Part shown: positions 58,193 to 64,000 of the stretch, one piece after another
How the letters are laid out: every line of letters starts with the position of its first letter
Numbering within the stretch: position 1 is the first letter of the stretch
From: SIG607 sp045646245
GTDB taxonomy: Bacteria; Bacillota; Clostridia; Oscillospirales; Acutalibacteraceae
Direction: 5' to 3'
Assembly: GCA_045646245.1 (NCBI GenBank)
Contig: JAZRKJ010000086.1
Location: 15,162-79,161, forward strand
Length of the DNA stretch: 64,000 nucleotides
The notes under the pieces: generated by a model
Databases searched by the model: none
What the model was told of the DNA's origin: nothing
What the model saw: only the letters and a program-made list of their open reading frames with translations
Translations under genes and position numbers: made by a program

Positions 58193-59605
58193 TCAAAATT
58201 TTTCAAGAAGTTTTACAATAAAGTTATAAACCCTTTCCACCGAAGACACCGAAAGTTTTTCACGGCAAGTGTGAATATCAAACATATCCGGTCCAATGGA
58301 AACAGCGTCAAGGTCGGCAATTTTTTCGCCAAGCAAGCCGCATTCAAGCCCTGCGTGAATGGCAACAACCGAAGGAGCAGTACCCGTAATTTCTTCATAA
58401 AGTGAGCACATAACGTCGCGAAGCGGTGAACTCTTACGGTATTCCCATGCAGGATAATGGCCTTCAAAAGTCATTTTCCCGCCAAATTTCATAACGTATT
58501 CTCCCAACGTGTCAAGGAGCTTATCTTTATCAGCGTTTATGCTGCTTCTTAAAGCAAAGGATGACACAACCGCTTTTTCTTTTGTTAAAAGAACGCCAAG
58601 GTTAAGAGAGGTTTCCACAAGATTTTCTATATCATCGCTCCACCTGATAATTCCGTTAGGAACACCGCAAAGGAAATCAACGGTTTTTTTGGTGGAATCT
58701 TCAGTGAAACACTTGTCGGCTTTTTCGGTTTTTGTCACCGTAATTCTCAGATCAGGATCATTATCGTTAAAGTTTTTCTGTAGGAATTTTTCAGCTTCGG
58801 CGGTAAAATCATCGTTTGCAGCAATAATAACTTCGGTTAAAACCGGAATTGCATTATCCTTCATACCGCCGTTAATACTGACAATTTTATAGTTTTCAAT
58901 AAAAGACAAAAACGATGCCGCCGTTTTGTTGGAATTAAACCTTCCTTTATGAATTTCCACACCGGAATGACCGCCCTTAAGCCCGTCCACGGTAATTTTA
59001 AAACAAGGCAACAGGTTATTTTCGTACTCTATGGGTAAAGTAAGCTCCGCCCTTACGCCACCTGCACAACTTACGGTGAATATTCCCTCTGCTTCAGAGT
59101 CAATATTTATAAGTTTTTTACCGCTAAGCAAGGAACCGTCCAGCGCTTGAGCGCCGTACATACCCGTTTCTTCATCAACGGTAAAAAGAACTTCAATGGG
59201 CGGATTTGCAATAGTATCATCCTCAAGAATCGCTAAACACATTGCCACCGCAATACCATCGTCACCGCCTAAAGTTGTACCGTGAGCAAAAACAAAATCA
59301 CCGTCAACGTCAACATTAATAGAATCTTTAGTAAAGTCAAAATCAAGGTCGGCGCTTTTTTCACAAACCATATCAAGATGGCCTTGCAAAATCAAGGTTT
59401 CACAGTTTTCCTTACCCTTTGCCGCGTTCTTTTTAATAATAACGTTACCTATTTCTTCTTTAATAACCTCAAGCCCGTGATTTTTAGCAAATTCTACGCA
59501 ATAATCACTTATTTTCGAGGTATCACCCGAACCGTGAGGGATAGCGCATATTTCTTCAAAATAATGAAACACCCTGTCAGGGCGCAAGCTGTCAAGTTTT
59601 CCCAT
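58193..59605 (-). CDS. pepD: Beta-Ala-His (aminoacyl-histidine) dipeptidase, M20 family
   Basis: A 470-residue cytosolic metallopeptidase, usual PepD length. Metal and catalytic motifs: LILQGHLDMVCEKS (H76, D78), GTTLGGDDGIAVAM (bridging D115), EVLFTVDEETGMYGA and GGHSGVEIHKGR. It hydrolyses Xaa-His and related dipeptides. AGGTGGA precedes the ATG. It appears monocistronic, between the beta-helix gene terminator and its own terminator, with no functional tie to its neighbours. Confidence 0.95.
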   Translation of the reverse strand: MGKLDSLRPDRVFHYFEEICAIPHGSGDTSKISDYCVEFAKNHGLEVIKEEIGNVIIKKNAAKGKENCETLILQGHLDMVCEKSADLDFDFTKDSINVDVDGDFVFAHGTTLGGDDGIAVAMCLAILEDDTIANPPIEVLFTVDEETGMYGAQALDGSLLSGKKLINIDSEAEGIFTVSCAGGVRAELTLPIEYENNLLPCFKITVDGLKGGHSGVEIHKGRFNSNKTAASFLSFIENYKIVSINGGMKDNAIPVLTEVIIAANDDFTAEAEKFLQKNFNDNDPDLRITVTKTEKADKCFTEDSTKKTVDFLCGVPNGIIRWSDDIENLVETSLNLGVLLTKEKAVVSSFALRSSINADKDKLLDTLGEYVMKFGGKMTFEGHYPAWEYRKSSPLRDVMCSLYEEITGTAPSVVAIHAGLECGLLGEKIADLDAVSIGPDMFDIHTCREKLSVSSVERVYNFIVKLLEKF

Positions 59606-59669
59606 AATTCCACCTAAAAAGTTTTATTTACCACTTATTATACAGTATTATTCTGCCTTTTTCAAGACA

Positions 59670-59695
59670 AAATACCCTTCGAAAGAAGGGTATTT
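59670..59695. terminator. Terminator of the beta-helix gene
   Basis: AAATACCCTTC (59670-59680), loop GAAA, GAAGGGTATTT (59685-59695), with short T tracts on both strands. Confidence 0.88.
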
Positions 59696-59698
59696 GTT

Positions 59699-61291
59699 TT
59701 ATTTTTCTATATTATTTTCTACCGTAACGTCGGTACAGTTAACAACGTTAATGCAGTCTACATCGTTATAAGCTCTGTTTTCAAAAACGTTGCCCGAAAC
59801 AACCACACCGTCAGACGCCGTAACGGTAATACAGCTTCTGTTAGCGCGTTTAATTAAATTGTTTTCTATTTTTATATTTTTATGCACGTGGAAAATATCG
59901 TCAATACCGGGGCCGTGCTTTGTAAAAATACCAATAGACGGGACATTTTCGCTTCTGAAAGCACACTTTTCAATAACGTTATGGTGCATATTAAAGTTAT
60001 AGGTAGGTCCTACTTCGTACCAGTACTTAAAGTCGGGAGCAACCTTTACAGCACAGGAGGACATACCGAAGAAAGTACAGTTTTTAATTTCAACGTTGCT
60101 GGTTTGAATAATCAAACCTCTTGCTCTTGTGTTTCTTATAACACATCCTTCAATTTCACAAGACGGAGCGTAGGTCATATTCTGCAAGGTATCGCCTAAA
60201 GCGTATCCGCCTTCAATCACTTCAAAATTAAGTATACCGTCTTCAAAAGAAACAGCCTTTAAAACTGCGGTGTTAACCATTGTGTCCGGATTATAAGCCT
60301 TAATAATATCCCCTTCTTCACACCATCTTTCGGGAAGCACACCGTCGGGGCCTTTTTTACAATATCCGCAACGAATATTATTTTCATCAATAAGTTCTGT
60401 TATGGTACCTGCGGTAGCGTGAACGTTAAGGGCGTCATCACCCATACCGTCAAACACGCAGTTTTTCATAACAAAATCTCCGTACAAACCGGTTAAGTGA
60501 ATACCGTCACAGTTGCCGGGCATAAGGCTTTCCCATTTTCCGCCCGAAACTACTTTTAAACCGTCAACTGTTAAATTCTTACATCTCGGTAAAACGATAA
60601 TCGCCATACCGGGAACGTGGTGCATTGTTATATTATTGATTACGGTATCATTACTGTCCTTAAGAGTAATAGCGCTGTTGCCGTACATTGTATGACGTAT
60701 GCACATTCTCTCTCCCTCACAAAGAGAGTTATTTATTATACCAAAATAAACTTTAAAGGTATTATTCCCCAAATAATCGTATTTAGCGCTTGCATAGGTA
60801 TTGGCAAGTAATATTTCTCCTAAAATCAAAGTAACAATATTAGGGTCAGGGTGCTTTGAGTAATAATTCATATGATAATCGGGTGAACCCTCGCTATCCA
60901 TTGTATTAAAAGACATAAGCACTTCGTTACCATACATTTCAAAGTTATTATCAACTTTAAGCACTACCCATTTTTCGTCACGGTTAATTTCCATAACGGT
61001 AGCCGTAACGTTAGCAGGAACAGAAGTATCCATAACCAAATTTCCAAACGTAACGTTATTACAACCATCAATTAAAAAAGCATCTACACTGGCGGTGTAA
61101 TCTTTGGTATTATCATACTTTGAAATTACCAAAGCGCCGTTTCCGTCAACGGTTATATCCTTTTTATTTTTAATAACAACCTGACGCTCAATATAATATT
61201 CCTTTTTAGGAAGAACGCATACCCCACCGTCGGGTGTTGAATTTATTAAATTTTCAAGTTCTGCCGCATTACAAATTCTATCAATATTCAT
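59699..61291 (-). CDS. Right-handed parallel beta-helix protein, possible glycosidase
   Basis: A 530-residue protein with no signal peptide. The N-terminus reads INSTPDGGVCVLPKKEYYI and ITVDGNGALVI, the usual opening of pectate-lyase-fold enzymes, and repeated coils follow (VEIKNCTFFG, IKIENNLIKRANRSC, VVVSGNVFENRAYNDV). CVFDGMGDDALNVHATAG resembles the DDALNVH active-site area of GH110 alpha-galactosidases. I cannot choose between GH110-like, other beta-helix glycosidase or lyase. GGAGGTG precedes the ATG. Cytoplasmic location would imply that imported oligosaccharides are the substrate. Confidence 0.7.
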   Translation of the reverse strand: MNIDRICNAAELENLINSTPDGGVCVLPKKEYYIERQVVIKNKKDITVDGNGALVISKYDNTKDYTASVDAFLIDGCNNVTFGNLVMDTSVPANVTATVMEINRDEKWVVLKVDNNFEMYGNEVLMSFNTMDSEGSPDYHMNYYSKHPDPNIVTLILGEILLANTYASAKYDYLGNNTFKVYFGIINNSLCEGERMCIRHTMYGNSAITLKDSNDTVINNITMHHVPGMAIIVLPRCKNLTVDGLKVVSGGKWESLMPGNCDGIHLTGLYGDFVMKNCVFDGMGDDALNVHATAGTITELIDENNIRCGYCKKGPDGVLPERWCEEGDIIKAYNPDTMVNTAVLKAVSFEDGILNFEVIEGGYALGDTLQNMTYAPSCEIEGCVIRNTRARGLIIQTSNVEIKNCTFFGMSSCAVKVAPDFKYWYEVGPTYNFNMHHNVIEKCAFRSENVPSIGIFTKHGPGIDDIFHVHKNIKIENNLIKRANRSCITVTASDGVVVSGNVFENRAYNDVDCINVVNCTDVTVENNIEK

Positions 61292-61410
61292 AAAGCACCT
61301 CCAACTGTCTGTACATAAATTTTACCTTATTTTCACTTTTCAGTCAATAAAGAAAAATAACATAAAAGGCTAAACTTTACGGAATAAAATTCAAAAAAAT
61401 TTAGCTATAA

Positions 61411-61437
61411 AAAAGCAGCGTAATTAACGCTGCTTTT
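61411..61437 (-). terminator. Terminator of the lipoprotein gene
   Basis: AAAAGCAGCGT (61411-61421), loop of five, ACGCTGCTTTT (61427-61437), perfect 11 bp stem. Confidence 0.85.
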
Positions 61438-61441
61438 AAAA

Positions 61442-62098
61442 TTACACCCAACCTGCAAATTCCCATTCTCCAGAAAGAAAACCTTGTCCCTCCAGCAAAA
61501 TTTTATCAGAGGTGCTTCCAAAATGATTATTATTGGCAAGACTCAAAATCTTGAAATAATAAATATCTTGTCCTCCGTTTAAGGAAAGAATATTACCGTC
61601 AAAGGTATATCTGTATTCACCTATGGTATTATAACCGGCATCACAATATTCAACTACTTCTCCCCCACCCAAAAAGAATAAATAAGTAATTCTGCCGTAA
61701 GGGTCGGTATTACTCCATATAGTTTTTCCAAGATAGGTTATTTTAGGTGTAGACGGAACAGAATTTACAGATGAATTATCAGAAGACGGTTCCGAATACA
61801 CCTCGGAAGATGTTGTATCCTCATCCGATGTTTGCGGCTCTGATTGGTCTTCGCTTTCATTTTCTTTGTTTTCTTCGGTAAGAGTGTTGAGCAGTTCTTT
61901 AAGTTTTTCGCTACCTGTTTTTTCAACGCCCTCTCCCAAGGCTTTAATTGCCGTTTCGGTATCGCCTTTTTCTATGCATTCCTGTGCGTATTCATAATAT
62001 TTCGTTTCCAAATCAGGAGCATCGTTATTGTTTGCAGAGCATCCGCAGAAGGACAAAACCATACAAAGTACAATTATAAAGCTTATAATTTTCCTCAT
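61442..62098 (-). CDS. Lipoprotein with TPR-like segment, unknown function
   Basis: A 218-residue predicted lipoprotein. The N-terminus MRKIISFIIVLCMVLSFCGC is a lipoprotein signal ending in a lipobox (SFCGC). A TPR-like helical stretch follows (YYEYAQECIEKGDTETAIKA), then an acidic Ser/Glu/Asp-rich linker (about residues 85-125), then a compact C-terminal domain (ITYLGKTIWSNTDPYGRITY to the end). ATG 62096-62098 is chosen because GGTGATTGTT precedes it. It is 18 bp behind the SHOCT protein gene, probably the same transcript. Confidence 0.75.
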   Translation of the reverse strand: MRKIISFIIVLCMVLSFCGCSANNNDAPDLETKYYEYAQECIEKGDTETAIKALGEGVEKTGSEKLKELLNTLTEENKENESEDQSEPQTSDEDTTSSEVYSEPSSDNSSVNSVPSTPKITYLGKTIWSNTDPYGRITYLFFLGGGEVVEYCDAGYNTIGEYRYTFDGNILSLNGGQDIYYFKILSLANNNHFGSTSDKILLEGQGFLSGEWEFAGWV

Positions 62099-62116
62099 AA
62101 CAATCACCACATTCTT

Positions 62117-62953
62117 TTATATTTGGGCAAGCAATTCTTTTTTCTTTTCCGAAAATTCTTCTTCGGTAAGTATTCCCTGTTCCTTCATTTCGGAAAGCTG
62201 TTTAATTAAAGAAAGCACGTCGTTAACCTGATTAAGATTTGTCTTCTTTGCAGGCTTTTGAATAAACGAAGGTGCAGAAACTACACTTTCAGCGTCGACG
62301 CTCTCACTAGTTGTGCTTACGGCTTCGCTGTTTCCTGTCGATTTGTGTTCAGCTACGGTCTGCTTAATATTACCGGAAATTCCGCTTACAGCCTCGCCTG
62401 CTTTTGCACCTAAATTCTTAACAGATTCAACGCCCGAAAGTCCTTCTTCCTTAATTTTATTACCGAATTCGGCAAGTCCTTCTTTACTGAACTTCAGACC
62501 GTAAAAAGTCACCGCACCGGAAATGAGAGTTCCAATATAAGAAATAATAAGAAGAATAAAGCCTATACCTACAGAAACCTTTGCATCTACACTTGCGGCG
62601 CCTGCATCGGCTTCGGCAGAAGCACTGCCCGCCATACTAACGCAAACAATAGCGGCAATAATACTTAAAATAGGTAAAACTATTGCAAGAAGGCTTTTAT
62701 ATTTATCTAACTGTTTTATGTAATTCATAGCCACCAGAACTACGGGACAAATAATCATAAGCCAGCCTACAAATACGCCGCCTTCTCCGAAAATAACGTC
62801 AAAACCCGATACCGATGAAGAACTGCTGGCATCCACGAAACTGCTTTCCACCTCTACCGATACACTTGCAAAGGGCAGTAACAAAAACAGCACCGATGCT
62901 ATACAGCATATAGTAATAAGATTTTTCAAAATAAATTCCTTATCAATTTTCAT
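62117..62953 (-). CDS. Membrane protein with C-terminal SHOCT domain
   Basis: A 278-residue protein with four N-terminal membrane helices (NLITICCIASVLFLLLPFAS, VFVGWLMIICPVVLVAMNYI, LAIVLPILSIIAAIVCVSM, GIGFILLIISYIGTLISGAV), a charged cytoplasmic middle part, and a C-terminal SHOCT motif (DVLSLIKQLSEMKEQGILTE, then EEFSEKKKELL). SHOCT domains are short helical oligomerisation modules often tied to the membrane. Function unknown. It is the second of three surface or membrane genes downstream of spoIVB. Confidence 0.8.
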   Translation of the reverse strand: MKIDKEFILKNLITICCIASVLFLLLPFASVSVEVESSFVDASSSSSVSGFDVIFGEGGVFVGWLMIICPVVLVAMNYIKQLDKYKSLLAIVLPILSIIAAIVCVSMAGSASAEADAGAASVDAKVSVGIGFILLIISYIGTLISGAVTFYGLKFSKEGLAEFGNKIKEEGLSGVESVKNLGAKAGEAVSGISGNIKQTVAEHKSTGNSEAVSTTSESVDAESVVSAPSFIQKPAKKTNLNQVNDVLSLIKQLSEMKEQGILTEEEFSEKKKELLAQI

Positions 62954-62976
62954 TTTTCATACCTCGCTTTTTCACT

Positions 62977-63579
62977 CTAATATTTTTTATATTTGAAAGT
63001 GCCTGTTTCAACCAAGCCCTCATCAAACGTCTCTGTTATGGTAACTGTCATAATGTTTCCCGAAAAGGAAATATACCCCTTTACTCCGTCATAATTATTG
63101 AAATACGCTTTATTGTTGCTAAAATAAGCATAAACTCCGTCAGCTCCCCAAAGTCGGTAATAAAAAGCGTCGAACACAATACTGTTTTCTGTTATACGCT
63201 TAATCGTTATCTCTCTTTCGTAAAAGCCTCCGCAATCAACACCGTTACCCCATTTTCCCAGATAGTCGTCATAAGACGGTCCATTTTCAGAGCTTACAGG
63301 CGGTTTTTCGCTTTCAGTTTCATTTGAAACCACTTGAGACGAGGGATTAGTTACTTGAGATTCTTCGTTTTCTTCAGTTTCATCACTAACCAAAGGCTCC
63401 TCGCTTGACGCATCAGAAGTATTTGAATCGCTATTGTTAACAGGAACCGAGCCGGATTCCTTATTCTTATTTCCGTTTCTCCCCGCTACTGTTCCTACAA
63501 TCGCAACTATCACAACTATAACCACAGCAAGTACGGTTATAATCATTCCCTTGTCTGTTTTTTTAACTTCATTACTCAT
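62977..63579 (-). CDS. Single-pass membrane protein with Ser/Glu-rich linker, unknown function
   Basis: A 200-residue protein. A single N-terminal membrane anchor without cleavage site (MIITVLAVVIVVIVAIVGTV) is followed by a low-complexity acidic linker (about residues 37-98, rich in Ser, Glu, Asn, Val) and a 100-residue C-terminal domain (YDDYLGKWGNGVDCGGFYER and FSGNIMTVTITETFDE). The domain looks like a small beta-barrel that I cannot name. GGGGGGAG precedes the start. Architecture resembles the lipoprotein two genes downstream: anchor, acidic linker, small beta domain. Confidence 0.75.
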   Translation of the reverse strand: MSNEVKKTDKGMIITVLAVVIVVIVAIVGTVAGRNGNKNKESGSVPVNNSDSNTSDASSEEPLVSDETEENEESQVTNPSSQVVSNETESEKPPVSSENGPSYDDYLGKWGNGVDCGGFYEREITIKRITENSIVFDAFYYRLWGADGVYAYFSNNKAYFNNYDGVKGYISFSGNIMTVTITETFDEGLVETGTFKYKKY

Positions 63580-63673
63580 ATTACTCCCCCCATACAGTAT
63601 CTATTTTATCACTCTTACTCCAAAAAGTCCTATGCTGACAGCATAATTTTCCATATTTTTTATTTAGAATAGC

Positions 63674-63704
63674 AAAACAGCAAGTCAATTTGACTTGCTG
63701 TTTT
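63674..63704 (-). terminator. Terminator of spoIVB
   Basis: AAAACAGCAAGTCA (63674-63687) and TGACTTGCTGTTTT (63691-63704), perfect 14 bp stem with three-base loop. It separates spoIVB from the three downstream genes. Confidence 0.88.
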
Positions 63705-63706
63705 AT

Positions 63707-64000
63707 TTACGATGCTTCTTTTAATTTTTCCTCTGCAACACTTTGAGCTGTCTCTAACATATTCTCTGCGAATATAGCATAGCCCTTTTTTGGGTTATCA
63801 ATAAGCACGTGGGTAAGGGCGCCTACAAGCTTACCGTCCTGTATAATGGGACTGCCGCTCATTCCCTGCACTATTCCGCCCGTTAAATCAATTAGTTTCT
63901 GGTCGGTAATAACCACCGTCATATCCTGAACGGTATCGTTAACCCCTACCGTACCGACTTTTATTCTGCAGCTATACGCCATTGGGCCGTTTTCGTCTAA
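63707..64000 (-). CDS. spoIVB: SpoIVB peptidase, C-terminal part
   Basis: About 97 C-terminal residues run in from the right edge; the start is outside the window. SpoIVB is the S55 serine peptidase secreted into the intermembrane space of the forespore that triggers pro-sigma-K processing. The catalytic serine block GGIVQGMSGSPIIQDGKLVG and the following LTHVLIDNPKKGYAIFAENM are intact and diagnostic. In most Clostridia spo0A follows spoIVB directly; here a terminator and unrelated genes follow. Confidence 0.93.
   Translation of the reverse strand, partial: LDENGPMAYSCRIKVGTVGVNDTVQDMTVVITDQKLIDLTGGIVQGMSGSPIIQDGKLVGALTHVLIDNPKKGYAIFAENMLETAQSVAEEKLKEAS

Overview
The window comes from a low-to-mid GC, spore-forming Clostridia-type Firmicute, most likely an uncultured gut lineage near the Oscillospirales or Ruminococcaceae. 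This assignment is inference. The supporting observations are a Spo0A-family regulator and the C-terminal part of SpoIVB, AGGAGG-type ribosome binding sites, sigma-A promoters with 16-18 bp spacers, HisZ with short-form HisG, and many glycoside-degrading genes under AraC or LacI regulators.

Layout from left to right: partial prmA (minus); a P-type cation ATPase (788-3421); uvrC (minus), divergent from a znuC/znuB-like metal ABC transporter (5382-6918); a GH116 glycosidase overlapping its LacI-type repressor (7011-10423); a decaying minus-strand glycan-degradation block (10515-14979) with a truncated Gfo/Idh oxidoreductase joined to a frameshifted GH3 gene, then a twice-frameshifted GH89-like gene; a divergent AraC regulator and a NAT_N/GNAT_C-type acyltransferase (15141-16764); tRNA-Leu(CAA); and a repeat-rich gap.

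Two long biosynthetic operons follow on the minus strand: arginine (argG-H-C-J-B-D-F, transcribed 25202 to 17330) and histidine (hisZ-G-D-C-B-H-A-F-IE, 33487 to 26078, ending in a broken SGNH hydrolase gene). Next is metY-metA (minus), then pflB-pflA (plus) behind a structured leader with a terminator hairpin, then spo0A (minus).

The right part (40.2-61.3 kb) is mostly carbohydrate catabolism: an AraC regulator divergent from a DUF4965/glutaminase-A-like protein; a rhamnose block (phosphatase, AraC, rhaA, rhaD, rhaB); a GntR/ABC efflux-like operon; a hexuronide operon (GH2 beta-hexuronidase, frameshifted uxaB, uxaA, uxaC) facing its AraC regulator; pepD; and a parallel beta-helix protein. The window ends with three surface-associated proteins of unknown function downstream of the 3' part of spoIVB.

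The most interesting signals are (1) the pflB leader, which has an attenuator and a ZTP/pfl-riboswitch-like 3' motif but lacks other expected ZTP features; (2) three separate AraC loci, each with a 10-11 bp direct repeat spaced exactly 21 bp next to a promoter, one of them repeated in the promoter of its presumed regulator; (3) a histidine replacing the conserved PEGLP glutamate in the P-type ATPase; (4) separation of spoIVB and spo0A by about 24 kb of mainly catabolic genes; (5) indels and deletions confined to carbohydrate and accessory genes, while arg and his genes are intact. No CRISPR array, insertion sequence, prophage or conjugative gene was seen.
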